A stretch of 15,047 bases of DNA from Pseudomonadota bacterium. Lineage in GTDB: Bacteria > Pseudomonadota > Alphaproteobacteria > Sphingomonadales > Sphingomonadaceae. Below, piece after piece: positions 1-7,890 of the stretch. The translations under genes and the position numbers were made by a program. Numbering within the stretch: position 1 is the first letter of the stretch; every line of letters begins with the position of its first letter. The stretch is taken from the NCBI GenBank assembly GCA_023424275.1, contig JAFAED010000049.1, positions 1 to 15,047 of the forward strand. Reading direction: 5' to 3'. The notes under the pieces were generated by a model that saw only the letters and a program-made list of their open reading frames with translations, was not told the DNA's origin and ran no database searches.

Positions 1-315
1 ATCTATGCGACGATCGGCGTCCAGATCGCCTGCCTGCTCGCGACCGGCGCGTTGATGCCCGGCGTATTGCAACAATTGTCGCCCCCGAACCTGCGATCGC
101 GACTGCTGTCGCTGCTCGGCATCTGCAGCGCAATTTCGGGCGGCCTCGCGCCGATGCTGGTCGGCATGATGTCGGGATGGTTCGACGGTAGCCGCGGGCT
201 GCTGACCGTGATGGTCATCATCGGCCTGCCCGCGTGGATAGCGGCCGGGGCGCTGATATCGCTCGCACGCCGGCCGTTCATGACCACCATCGGCGCGCTG
301 CGCGCATCCAGCTGA
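1..315 (+). CDS. MFS transporter, C-terminal part (truncated by window edge)
   Basis: The reading frame is open from base 1 and gives the last 104 residues of an integral membrane protein. Several hydrophobic stretches are visible: IYATIGVQIACLLATGAL, the Gly/Ala-rich LLSLLGICSAISGGLAPMLVGMM, and LLTVMVIIGLPAWIAAGALISLA. A short basic tail follows. The pattern (a 'PPNLRSRLLSLLG' loop, then a helix of the 'GGLAPMLVG' type) is typical of the last helices of major facilitator superfamily permeases, which are secondary transporters in the inner membrane. The substrate cannot be read from this fragment. The stop lies 25 bp before the S9 peptidase gene on the same strand, so the two are probably co-transcribed. 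By inference the transporter may import what the peptidase cuts. The family call is likely; the specificity is unknown. Confidence 0.75.
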   Translation: MYATIGVQIACLLATGALMPGVLQQLSPPNLRSRLLSLLGICSAISGGLAPMLVGMMSGWFDGSRGLLTVMVIIGLPAWIAAGALISLARRPFMTTIGALRASS

Positions 316-327
316 ATTCGATCTTCC

Positions 328-333
328 AGGGAG
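328..333 (+). promoter_or_regulatory. Ribosome binding site of the first S9A peptidase
   Basis: AGGGAG lies 7 bases before the ATG at 341 and fixes this start. It sits in the 25-bp gap after the MFS stop codon, so translation of the peptidase does not depend on an overlap with the transporter gene. Confidence 0.6.
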
Positions 334-340
334 CCATAGC

Positions 341-2362
341 ATGTCCGTTACCGAAGTGATTGGCGGCGTCAGCGTCCGCGACCCGTTCCGCTGGCTGGAA
401 GATGATGCCGATCCTGCGGTCATCGAGTGGCAACGCGAAAAGAACGCCCGGACGGTCGCAGAACTCGCCGCCTCGCCCCATGCTGCGACCGTCGCCAAAG
501 CGGTGCGTGCAACCTTTGAAGACATCATCATGTGCACCGCGCCCGAACGTTTCGGCGACAACTGGTTCCGCACCCTCCTGCCGCCCGGCGGCACGCACGT
601 CGTCCTTGCCGTGTCGTCGAGCCCGGCAGGTGAAGGACGCGTCCTCGTCGACCCGCAGGATGTCGGCGCCAACGCGACGATCACGCTCAAATTCCCGTCG
701 CCCGATGGCTCACTCGTCCTCGTTGCGATCGTCAACGACGGCGTGCACAGCTATCGTATCGTCGACGTCGCCAGCGGCAAGACAGTGCGCGACGATTTCA
801 GCCAGTTCAGCAATATCGGCTTGAGTGCGTGGGCGCCCGACAACAGCGGCTTCCTCCTCACCACGATGGCCGTCACCGTCGGCGACGACGGCCAGGCGGT
901 CGCCCGCACCCAGATCTGGTGGCAGCCGATCGAAGGGGAAGCCGAACAGCAGGTAATCGAACTCGACCACCTCACCGCCTTTCCGGAAATTTCGGCCGAT
1001 GGCCGCTGGGCGGCGATCCGGACGAGCCAGGTCGCGCCCTGCCCCCGCTGGCTTCGCAAATTGGACGGCGGCGAATGGACCCCTTTCCTCTCGGCCGAGA
1101 CTGCGATGTACAAGGGCGCGATCGTCGGCGACGAATATTGGGCGATCACCGACGATGTCTCGGGATGGTGCCGGCTCGTCGCGATCCCGCTGGACGGTTT
1201 TCAGGATCGCTCGACCTGGCGCGAAATCCTGCCCGCTCGCAAACATCACAAGCTGTTCTCGCTGTCGCCCTGCGGCGATTTCGTTGCGCTCTCGATCATC
1301 GAATCCGGGATCATGCAATTGAAGTCGCTCGACCGGAACGGCACCGATCGCGGCAATGTCGCGCTTCCGGGCGAAGGAGCGTTCGGCCTGTTCGGCCTTG
1401 GCTACATCCTTGGCATCGCGATGCCGATAGTCGCGCCCGACGGCAATGGCTGCACCTTCGTCCACAGCGGCTTTGATCGCAGCCCCGGCGTCTATCGCGC
1501 CGACCTTGCCACGCTGGCGGTCGAGGAGGTCGAGCCGCCGAAGCACAACCTGCCCGATCGCGAGGTCGTGCGTTTGTCCACCGAGGGTCCGAACGGCGAC
1601 ATATCCTATTGGCTGATGCGCAAATCTTCGACGCCGCTCGACGGCTCGGCGCCCGTCATCGTGATGGGCTATGGCGGGTTCAACGCCCCCGAGATCCCGC
1701 ACTATACCACGCTGGCTGCGGCTTGGACGGAGCTCGGAGGCATCTGGGTACATAGCCAACTCCGCGGCGGCGGCGACCGCGACACGGCTTTCTGGGAAGC
1801 CGGGCGCATGCACCGCAAGCAGGGGACGTTCGACGACCTTTATGCCGTGATCGAGGATATCCATGCGCGCGGCTTCGCGGTGCCTGCGCGCACGGGCATC
1901 TGGGGAACCTCGAACGGCGGCCTGCTCGTCGGTGCCGCCGTGTCGCAGCGCCCCGACCTGTTCGGCGCCGCGGTCGCGCAGGTTCCGATCCTCGACCTGA
2001 TGCAGATCCGCAAGGATCCCGCCACGCTGGGCATCGCGATGGCCGATTATGGCAATCCCGAAAACCCCGCCGACGCGCCGGTCATGCATGCCTATTCGCC
2101 CTATCACAATGTGAAGCCGGGTACCGCCTACCCCGCCCTGCTGTGCGACGCCGGCGCCGACGATACCGTCTGCCCGCCCTGGCACAGCCGCAAGATGATC
2201 GCCGCGATCGAGGATGCCAGCGTTTCCGGGCGACGCACCGCGCTGCGCGTGCGCGACGGGGCCGGTCATAACCAGATGACCAGCGAACTCCTAATCCTGC
2301 GCGACATCGAAGAACTGACCTTTTTCCATGACGAACTCGCGCGGGCCAAAGTGGCAGGTTAG
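341..2362 (+). CDS. Prolyl oligopeptidase-type serine peptidase (S9A family), 673 aa
   Basis: This is a cytoplasmic-type serine peptidase expected to cleave short peptides. The N-terminus carries the family signature DPFRWLEDD (residues 14-22). A beta-propeller-like region fills roughly residues 60-400, and an alpha/beta-hydrolase domain runs from about 410 to 670. The predicted triad is Ser524 in GTSNGG, Asp607 in GADDTVCPPWH and His643 in GAGHN. The length fits the family (about 680-720 aa). No signal peptide is seen. The start at 341 has a good ribosome site, AGGGAG, at 328-333. Two canonical specificity residues are changed: the position of porcine POP Trp595 in WxxDY is Ala566 (AMADY), and Arg643 of the D-x-R motif is Thr (DDT). 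Proline specificity is therefore doubtful. The gene is probably in one transcript with the upstream MFS gene. A TetR gene follows after 61 bp. Confidence 0.92.
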   Translation: MSVTEVIGGVSVRDPFRWLEDDADPAVIEWQREKNARTVAELAASPHAATVAKAVRATFEDIIMCTAPERFGDNWFRTLLPPGGTHVVLAVSSSPAGEGRVLVDPQDVGANATITLKFPSPDGSLVLVAIVNDGVHSYRIVDVASGKTVRDDFSQFSNIGLSAWAPDNSGFLLTTMAVTVGDDGQAVARTQIWWQPIEGEAEQQVIELDHLTAFPEISADGRWAAIRTSQVAPCPRWLRKLDGGEWTPFLSAETAMYKGAIVGDEYWAITDDVSGWCRLVAIPLDGFQDRSTWREILPARKHHKLFSLSPCGDFVALSIIESGIMQLKSLDRNGTDRGNVALPGEGAFGLFGLGYILGIAMPIVAPDGNGCTFVHSGFDRSPGVYRADLATLAVEEVEPPKHNLPDREVVRLSTEGPNGDISYWLMRKSSTPLDGSAPVIVMGYGGFNAPEIPHYTTLAAAWTELGGIWVHSQLRGGGDRDTAFWEAGRMHRKQGTFDDLYAVIEDIHARGFAVPARTGIWGTSNGGLLVGAAVSQRPDLFGAAVAQVPILDLMQIRKDPATLGIAMADYGNPENPADAPVMHAYSPYHNVKPGTAYPALLCDAGADDTVCPPWHSRKMIAAIEDASVSGRRTALRVRDGAGHNQMTSELLILRDIEELTFFHDELARAKVAG

Positions 2363-2423
2363 CGAAACGCGCGGCAGCTATTCGATCGGTGAACGATGTT
2401 GAACCAGACAGAACGGAACCCGC

Positions 2424-3035
2424 ATGGCCGGACGCACGCCGAAGAATAGCGTGGAAGACTGGATCGCAGCCGGACAGCGCATGCTGGTCGACGATGGGAT
2501 CGCCGGTCTGAAAGTCGACCGGCTGGCGAGCCGCCTCGGCGTCTCACGCGGTGGCTTCTACCACCACTTCGGCGACCGGGACGACTTTCTCGACCGGTTG
2601 GTCGCCCATTGGGAGGCGACATGCCGTTTTCTGCCCGGCGCGCCGCCGCCCGCAAAGCCGGGGCAGGCGGCCGCGTGGCTGGATGCAACCATCGATCGGC
2701 TGATCGAAGCCGACGGCTATGATTATCATTTCGACCTCGCGATGCGCGAATGGGCCCGCACCGACAAGCGCGTGGCCTGGGCGGTCGAGCGCGCCGATCG
2801 CGAGCGGCTCGAAACGCTGGGGAAATTCTTCGAAGCGATCGGATATGAGGGAGAACATGCCGCGACCCGCGCGCGCGTCTTCTATTATCACCAGATCGGC
2901 TACTACGCGATCGGCGTCCGACAGAATATCGCCGAGCGCCGCAAGAATGCTCGACTATATATGGACATATTGTGCGGCGAGCAGGCGCTTCTGGCAGCCC
3001 GTTCGGGATCGCCGAGCCGCGCCCGCGCGGCCTGA
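2424..3035 (+). CDS. TetR/AcrR family transcriptional regulator, 203 aa
   Basis: This is a one-component DNA-binding repressor of the TetR type. The N-terminal helix-turn-helix is clear: LKVDRLASRLGVSRGGFYHHFGDRDDFLDRLV, about residues 29-60, with the family hallmark GxFYxHF. The remaining 140 residues are the helical ligand-binding and dimerisation half, including a mid-protein W-A-R-x-D-x-R segment common in this branch. The start at 2424 has only a weak purine run upstream (GGAAC). The gene follows the S9A peptidase by 61 bp on the same strand. It converges on the S9C peptidase with only 23 bp between stops. By position it may control the transporter-peptidase pair, the opposite peptidase unit, or both; the sequence does not say which. 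The ligand is unknown. Confidence 0.9.
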   Translation: MAGRTPKNSVEDWIAAGQRMLVDDGIAGLKVDRLASRLGVSRGGFYHHFGDRDDFLDRLVAHWEATCRFLPGAPPPAKPGQAAAWLDATIDRLIEADGYDYHFDLAMREWARTDKRVAWAVERADRERLETLGKFFEAIGYEGEHAATRARVFYYHQIGYYAIGVRQNIAERRKNARLYMDILCGEQALLAARSGSPSRARAA

Positions 3036-3044
3036 AATGGGTGT

Positions 3045-3058
3045 GCGCGGGCCCGCGC
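3045..3058. terminator. GC-rich perfect palindrome between convergent genes
   Basis: GCGCGGGCCCGCGC is a perfect 14-bp palindrome that fills most of the 23-bp gap between the TetR stop (+) and the S9C peptidase stop (-). It could fold into a short strong stem in transcripts from either side. No T-tract follows on either strand, so it would not be a classical intrinsic terminator. It could be a transcript-end stabiliser or simply GC-rich sequence. Confidence 0.3.
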
Positions 3059-5086
3059 TCAGCCCGGCGGCATATGCTTCAGGAACCAGCCCATCTCGCG
3101 CGCGGTGAAGTCGAAGATAGCGGGCATGGTACGGACGCCGTGCCCCTCGTTCGGATAGGTCACGAGCGCGCTCTCGATGCCGAGTGCCGATATTGCGCGG
3201 TGGAATTCCAGCGCCTGTCCCGGCGGCGTGATGTGATCGAGCCCGCCGCAGATATTGAGCGTCGGTGTCTTCACGCGGGCGGCATGATGGACCGGACTAT
3301 GCGCGAAATATTTGCCCGCCGGGTTGCTGACATGATCGGCGAGGAACATTTCGCAGAAGGACGGCACGTTGCAGGTGAAGTGGAGGCTGACCCAGTTGGC
3401 GATCGGCGCGACGGGTACGGCCGCCGCGAAACGCTGATCCTGCGTGATCAGCCAGTTGCTCATATAGCCGCCATAGCTGCCGCCGGTGACGCCGATACGT
3501 TTCGGGTCTGCGATGCCTGCCTGCTCCAGCGCGTCGAGCCCCGACAGATAGTCATGCGTATCGGCCCCGCCCATATCGCCGAACACATGGCGCGCGAACG
3601 CCTGCCCGCGCCCGCTCGACCCGCGCGGATTGGGCTGGAACAACGCGTAACCCGCCGTCAGCGCCATTTGCGCAAAGGCCGAACGTCCGATGTACAACGG
3701 CCGCGTATACCAGACCGGACCGCCATGAACCTGCATGATCAGCGGGTGCGGCCCGTCGCCATGCGGCGTGATCAGCCAGCCGTGGATGTCGAGCCCATCG
3801 GGCGCCTGCCAGCGGAAGTCGCGCGCGGTGCCGAGCGGCGCGACGATGGCATCGGTCTCGGGCGAGCCGAAGCGCCGGATCTGGCGTTCCTCGCCATCCT
3901 CGAACGCGAAGAGCGTCGGGGGCACGAAGAAGGATTCGGTCAGGAACAGGAAATTTGCGGGATCGGTCCCCAAAGGCGCCACTTCGGGAAACATCGTGCC
4001 CGACGGCGTGCGTTCGTGCCCTCGCCAGAGCTCGCGGCTCGTCTGCAACCGCGTGTCGAGCAGGCCGACGATTGTGTTCGGGCCCTGCGCCCCGACGAAA
4101 AGCAATCGGTCGTCATCACGCCAATGGAGCTGCACGACATCGGCATCGAGCGTCGCCGGAGCGGTAAGCGCGCCGCTGGCGACGTCGATCAATCGCACGT
4201 CCCCCGCGACGATATCGCGGTCACTACACACCGCCTCGACCACGGCGACGGTCTCGCCCGACGGCGAGACGGCGAGCCAGCCGAGCTGGTCGGCGGGCGT
4301 GTACAGCGAGCGGACCACATCGCCGCCGACCGCGATCAGCCGCACGTCGGCGCCATACCACCAATTTTCCTCGGGCTGGTCGGAACAGATGGCAGCGATA
4401 TGGTCGGTTCCGCACCACGCCGCCTGCCAAATATTCACGCCCGCAGGCGTGACGCGGCGCGCACTGTCCGCCGCGACATCATAGAACCAGATACTACGCC
4501 ATGCGGCGGCTTCGGGCCCGCCCTCGATCACCGGTGCCCAGTCGGGCTGGCTCGAATCCGCCGCATCGAGCCCGATCGCCATCGCCCCCTGCGCGCCCGC
4601 GAGATCCGAGCCATATCCGGCGACGCTTAGCAGGATCTTCCTCCCGTCAGCGGACCACTGCAGCGCCTCGACGAAACCGTCGACCGGCGCGACCGCGCGA
4701 TCGGTGCGCGTTTCCAGATCGAAGATCCGCACACGGTTGACATGCGCCTGTTCGCGGTCCGACAAATAGGCGATCGACCGCCCGTCAGGCGAGTATTTCG
4801 GGGCGCTGTCGGATCGCGGGCCGTGGGTGAGCGTCTCCATTTCGCCCGAGGCGAGGTCGACCAGCACGAGGCGTGTCGTCGATCCGCCGTCGCGCGACGA
4901 CAATCCTTCGAGCGCGTCGCATATCGAGGCCGCGGCGACGGCGTGCCGCCCGTCGGGGCTCGCCATCAACTGGCCCAGCAGCGCCGCTTCGCCCGTCCCT
5001 GGGCGTAACCAGGCCGCGGTCAGCGTTTCCGCCTGCTTGAACAGCGGAGCGTTGCGGAGGTCCGCGCGGGTCGCCACATCGGTCAT
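3059..5086 (-). CDS. S9 family peptidase, S9C acylaminoacyl/dipeptidyl-peptidase type, 675 aa
   Basis: This serine peptidase removes residues or dipeptides from short peptides. The N-terminal half is a TolB/PD40-type beta-propeller with repeats such as YSPDGRSIAYLSD (about 98-110) and WSADGRKILLSV (about 143-154). The C-terminal half is an alpha/beta hydrolase with Ser537 in the classic GGSYGGY, Asp617 in GGLDHITPP and His649 in NEGHG. There is no signal peptide, so it is probably cytosolic. The frame stays open upstream, but the ATG at 5086 is preferred: it overlaps the stop of the preceding peptidase gene as ATGA (5083-5086), and MTDVATRADL fits a normal N-terminus. The overlap implies translational coupling with the S9A-type enzyme, and the two may act in sequence on one substrate. 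The family call is firm; the exact substrate is unknown. Confidence 0.92.
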   Translation of the reverse strand: MTDVATRADLRNAPLFKQAETLTAAWLRPGTGEAALLGQLMASPDGRHAVAAASICDALEGLSSRDGGSTTRLVLVDLASGEMETLTHGPRSDSAPKYSPDGRSIAYLSDREQAHVNRVRIFDLETRTDRAVAPVDGFVEALQWSADGRKILLSVAGYGSDLAGAQGAMAIGLDAADSSQPDWAPVIEGGPEAAAWRSIWFYDVAADSARRVTPAGVNIWQAAWCGTDHIAAICSDQPEENWWYGADVRLIAVGGDVVRSLYTPADQLGWLAVSPSGETVAVVEAVCSDRDIVAGDVRLIDVASGALTAPATLDADVVQLHWRDDDRLLFVGAQGPNTIVGLLDTRLQTSRELWRGHERTPSGTMFPEVAPLGTDPANFLFLTESFFVPPTLFAFEDGEERQIRRFGSPETDAIVAPLGTARDFRWQAPDGLDIHGWLITPHGDGPHPLIMQVHGGPVWYTRPLYIGRSAFAQMALTAGYALFQPNPRGSSGRGQAFARHVFGDMGGADTHDYLSGLDALEQAGIADPKRIGVTGGSYGGYMSNWLITQDQRFAAAVPVAPIANWVSLHFTCNVPSFCEMFLADHVSNPAGKYFAHSPVHHAARVKTPTLNICGGLDHITPPGQALEFHRAISALGIESALVTYPNEGHGVRTMPAIFDFTAREMGWFLKHMPPG

Positions 5087-7122
5087 GCACGCGGTCCCGC
5101 TGCTTTGAGCCCGACCTGATCCATCGCAAAGGCCAGCCATTCGCCGTTCCAGCGCGCGCTGCTGGCAGGGTCGATCGTGCCATGACCGGTATCGCGCCAG
5201 ACGCGGAGGTGGATCGGCCGATCTCCGGTGTTGGCCTCGTCGAGCCGCGCGGTGAATTTGCGGCCGTGGAAGGGCATACAGCCCAGATCCTTTTCGCCGA
5301 ATATCTGATAGACAGCAGGATAGTCCACGCCGTCGCGGACATTGTGATAGGGCGACCAGCGCCGGATGCTGACGGCGTGCCCGGGCTCGTTCGGGTCGCC
5401 ATAATCCTCGAAAAAGATCGCCCGCACACCCGCGACCGCCGGCGTGTCGGGCAGCGGCTCCATCATGTCGAAGATCGGAACCGTCGGCACGACCGCGCGC
5501 CACAGATGCGGTTGCTGCACGATCGCCACGCCGGCCAGCAAGCCACCGTTGCTGCCCCCCATGAAGACCATCTTGTCGGGAACCGAAATGCCGTCGGCGA
5601 TCAGCGCCTCGGCCACGGCCTCCAGATCGTCGAACGTGTTCTGCTTGTTGAGCAGCCGCCCGCCATCGTGCCAAGCCTTGCCATATTCGCCGCCGCCACG
5701 CAGCGACGCCTGAACGAAGATGCCGCCCGCCTCGATGAAGGGAACATGCGTAGCCGGGAAAGACGGCAGCTGCGACAGGTTGAAGCCGCCGTAAGCGTAG
5801 ACGAGCGTCGGTTGCGGGCGCGCCAGATCGACGTCGCCGCGGCGCACGATGAAATAGGGAATGCGCGTGCCGTCGCGGCTGGTCGCGAAACGCTGTTCCG
5901 CAATCGTATCGGCCATCCGGTGCTTCGCCTCGCCGATCTGGCGCAGGTCGCCGGTTTCGGGATCATGGATGAACAGGACGGAGGAGCGCGTGAATGTGGA
6001 GTGCGTCAGCGCGAAGACATCGGTGGGACGCGCCGCCCGTTCGGTAAGCATCGACTGCGACGACCCGGGGGTTTCGAGCGGCAGCGTCTCGACGAGCCGG
6101 CCGTCGAGATCGAATACCCGCACGCGGAGCGACACATCGACGAGATCGCCGACATAGAGCCGCCGACCGACCACGCCAGCCCAGCCGATGAAGCCCTCGC
6201 CCTCTGGCACCAGCTCTCGCCAACTGCCCATATCGCGCGACGTCGCTGCGGGGATCGCGACCACGCGCCCGCGCGGCACGCCATTGTTGACACGCGCGAC
6301 ATAGGTTTCGCCATCGATCCAGCCGCCGTCGCATTCACCTTCGAATCCATCGGGCAAGAACGGCGTCGCCTCGAGCGTGGCGAGATCGAGATGGACCAGC
6401 GCGACATGTTCGTGCGGTTCGGTCACCACCACGCCGCGGCGGCCGTCGGGCGAGACCTGCAGCGTCAGCCCCGAATGCTTCGCCGCGACGAGATGCTCGG
6501 GCAGCGTCACCGCCGACCGCTCGGTCGCGCCCTCGGCAACCGGCACGAAACGAAGCTCATGCACACCTTCCGTCGTGCGGCCGTCGATCCAGAAGCCGCT
6601 TTCGTCGGGCAGCCAGCCCGGCCGCGCGCCCGAATAGAGGATCGCGGCGGTATCGAGCATATGCCGCCCCGTTTCGGTTTCATAGACCGACCATCGGCCC
6701 ATCATGTCGCCGTCCACCCCCCACGCCACCGCAACGAAACGCCCGCGCGGCGCCGGCTCCATGAAGGCGAGCATCACATTGCCGCCGCCGTTCGCCCGCA
6801 AAATGGCGTTCCTCGACAGCACCGTCCACCCCGGACCGTCGGGCTCGTCGCTCGCGCGCAAGAGCTGGTCACCGTCCTCCTCGGCATAGCCAAACCAATA
6901 AGCCCCCCGCTTGCGCGGCACGAAATAGCCGCCGGCGTCAGCAAGCTGCAGCAACCGATCGCGCACCGGCACATAGTTCGGCGACGCCTCCGCGGCCTCG
7001 CGCGCGATCCGGTCGCGTTCCCACTGCCATTCGAGGCTTTCAGGAGTATCGCCCTGCAGATGCGCGAAACGATCTTCGAAGGTAACGCCGCCGATCGTTT
7101 TCTGGACGGGTTTGGCTTGCAT
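5083..7122 (-). CDS. Prolyl oligopeptidase-type serine peptidase (S9A family), second copy, 679 aa
   Basis: This is a paralogue of the peptidase at 341-2362 with the same domain plan: a beta-propeller-like N-terminal region and an alpha/beta-hydrolase from about residue 420. The predicted triad is Ser524 in GGSNGG, Asp612 in GEKDLGCMPFHGRKF and His647 in TGHGT. The WxxDY motif of proline-specific enzymes reads FFEDY (Phe570 in place of Trp), and the D-x-R motif reads DLG, without the substrate-binding Arg. The N-terminus matches the family loosely (GGVTFEDRFAHLQGD in place of DPYRWLED). There is no signal peptide. The start at 7122 has GGAG about 10 bases upstream. Its stop overlaps the start of the S9C peptidase by 4 bp. 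Upstream, 107 bp away, is the SRPBCC gene on the same strand, so all three may share a transcript. Confidence 0.92.
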   Translation of the reverse strand: MQAKPVQKTIGGVTFEDRFAHLQGDTPESLEWQWERDRIAREAAEASPNYVPVRDRLLQLADAGGYFVPRKRGAYWFGYAEEDGDQLLRASDEPDGPGWTVLSRNAILRANGGGNVMLAFMEPAPRGRFVAVAWGVDGDMMGRWSVYETETGRHMLDTAAILYSGARPGWLPDESGFWIDGRTTEGVHELRFVPVAEGATERSAVTLPEHLVAAKHSGLTLQVSPDGRRGVVVTEPHEHVALVHLDLATLEATPFLPDGFEGECDGGWIDGETYVARVNNGVPRGRVVAIPAATSRDMGSWRELVPEGEGFIGWAGVVGRRLYVGDLVDVSLRVRVFDLDGRLVETLPLETPGSSQSMLTERAARPTDVFALTHSTFTRSSVLFIHDPETGDLRQIGEAKHRMADTIAEQRFATSRDGTRIPYFIVRRGDVDLARPQPTLVYAYGGFNLSQLPSFPATHVPFIEAGGIFVQASLRGGGEYGKAWHDGGRLLNKQNTFDDLEAVAEALIADGISVPDKMVFMGGSNGGLLAGVAIVQQPHLWRAVVPTVPIFDMMEPLPDTPAVAGVRAIFFEDYGDPNEPGHAVSIRRWSPYHNVRDGVDYPAVYQIFGEKDLGCMPFHGRKFTARLDEANTGDRPIHLRVWRDTGHGTIDPASSARWNGEWLAFAMDQVGLKAAGPRA

Positions 7123-7197
7123 ATCTGGGTATCTCCGTAATCTCGAAAAACTCTAGTCACCGCCCGCGGCGATGCGATTTGCGAGCGGACGAATTGC

Positions 7198-7214
7198 TTC
7201 GGCGATCTGCCGAA
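7198..7214 (-). terminator. Stem-loop between SRPBCC and peptidase genes
   Basis: TTCGGC-GATCT-GCCGAA forms a perfect 6-bp stem with a 5-base loop, 16 bases beyond the SRPBCC stop on the - strand. No T-run follows. It may weaken read-through or protect the upstream message in the SRPBCC-peptidase operon, or have no function. Confidence 0.3.
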
Positions 7215-7229
7215 ATCGGCGCGCAGGGA

Positions 7230-7727
7230 TCAGGCGTCCGTTTCGACCCGCGCCTTGATGGCGGTCAGATAGGCGATGAGATGCGTGTCCGCGCCCGCCG
7301 TCATCTCGGCGAGCCTTGCTGCCACTCCGGCCCGTGCATCGCCTGCAGGCATGTCGACCGAAAGCTGCGCGTGGCAATCGATCGCATAGCGCGTGCCGCC
7401 GTGGATCTCCTGCGCATGATAGGTCGCATAAACGCGCATACCGCCGGGAACCGACAGATAGTCGGCCATGGCGCTCAACCGCCGCGCCGTCTCGTCGTGC
7501 TCGGTAATATGGACAACCCGCTCGTCGATCACGCCATTATGCTCGAAACGCATGCGATAGCCGCCGAACACGGCCGCCGGATCGTCGAGCGGCTCGACAA
7601 TTCCATATTCGCGGAACTTCTTCGCCTCGACATAATCGTCGATGATCGTCTGCCAAACGGCGTCGGCAGGCGCCGCCATATCCACGGCAACATGATTTAC
7701 CATCGTCGCGGAGATTGTCCCGGACAT
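7230..7727 (-). CDS. SRPBCC (START/Bet v1-like) family protein, 165 aa
   Basis: This small soluble protein is of the SRPBCC superfamily, which has a hydrophobic-ligand-binding helix-grip fold that includes polyketide cyclase-like proteins. The N-terminal pattern VNHVAVDMAAPADAVWQTIIDDYVEAKKFREYG matches the usual first strand and the following helix of that fold. The body has alternating strand-like segments (YRMRFEHNGVIDERVVHI, TRYAIDCHAQLSVD). The C-terminal helix is TAGADTHLIAYLTAIKARVET. The start at 7727 is fixed by AGGAGG at 7733-7738, five bases upstream; the frame is open further upstream but without such support. The gene is divergent from the AraC regulator. It is probably the first gene of the - strand unit with two S9 peptidases, which suggests a ligand-binding or enzymatic role in the same pathway. 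The specific function is unknown. Confidence 0.8.
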   Translation of the reverse strand: MSGTISATMVNHVAVDMAAPADAVWQTIIDDYVEAKKFREYGIVEPLDDPAAVFGGYRMRFEHNGVIDERVVHITEHDETARRLSAMADYLSVPGGMRVYATYHAQEIHGGTRYAIDCHAQLSVDMPAGDARAGVAARLAEMTAGADTHLIAYLTAIKARVETDA

Positions 7728-7732
7728 GCGTT

Positions 7733-7738
7733 CCTCCT
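7733..7738 (-). promoter_or_regulatory. Ribosome binding site of the SRPBCC gene
   Basis: AGGAGG on the - strand lies five bases before the ATG at 7727. It is a full Shine-Dalgarno core and decides this start over in-frame codons further upstream. Confidence 0.75.
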
Positions 7739-7743
7739 CTCTT

Positions 7744-7789
7744 CGGGGACATGTCGGTCTCGGTCGCCGGCTTGTCCTGACCGTCCCCG
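7744..7789. promoter_or_regulatory. Candidate operator in the SRPBCC-AraC divergent region
   Basis: The intergenic region contains an inverted repeat, CGGGGAC (7744-7750) and GTCCCCG (7783-7789), with arm centres 39 bp apart. An 8-bp perfect palindrome, GACATGTC (7748-7755), overlaps the first arm. The location between a regulator gene and its divergent neighbour is where an AraC-type protein would be expected to bind. AraC proteins more often use direct repeats, so this assignment is speculative. Confidence 0.3.
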
Positions 7790-7823
7790 TTCGTGAGGAC
7801 CGAGAGCAATCTACGGCGATGGC

Positions 7824-7852
7824 TGGACGCGCTCCATTCGATAACGTACAAT
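7824..7852 (+). promoter_or_regulatory. Probable sigma-70-type promoter of the AraC-family gene
   Basis: A -35 like TGGACG (7824-7829) and a -10 like TACAAT (7847-7852) are separated by exactly 17 bp. Matches to the consensus are 4/6 and 5/6. Transcription would begin near 7859, which argues against the ATG at 7858 and favours the start at 7891. Confidence 0.5.
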
Positions 7853-7880
7853 AGTGTATGGTGATCGACCAAATGTCGAC

Positions 7881-7888
7881 GGAGGAGG
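7881..7888 (+). promoter_or_regulatory. Ribosome binding site that decides the AraC-family start
   Basis: GGAGGAGG lies directly before the ATG at 7891, with two overlapping Shine-Dalgarno cores at spacings of 2 and 5 bases. The earlier in-frame ATGs at 7858 and 7873 have no comparable site. Confidence 0.65.
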
Positions 7889-7890
7889 TC

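Noticed and set aside
710..2269. 519-codon open frame on - opposite the first S9A peptidase
   Set aside because: Antisense shadow of a gene with clear S9 motifs; no ribosome site and no family features.
2972..4630. 552-codon open frame on + opposite the S9C peptidase
   Set aside because: Antisense shadow with biased composition. It would also overlap the TetR gene end.
5087..5674. Upstream extension of the S9C peptidase frame
   Set aside because: It lies wholly inside the second S9A peptidase in another frame and reads as Arg-rich noise. The ATGA overlap gives a clear start at 5086.
341..7122. Lasso-peptide isopeptidase cluster
   Set aside because: S9-type isopeptidases occur in sphingomonad lasso clusters, but I find no precursor peptide, cyclase, B-protein or TonB receptor in the window.
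5182..7140. 652-codon open frame on + opposite the second S9A peptidase
   Set aside because: Its translation is rich in Arg, His and Asp with no domain pattern, as expected for the antisense of a GC-rich gene. The opposite strand has a complete catalytic triad.
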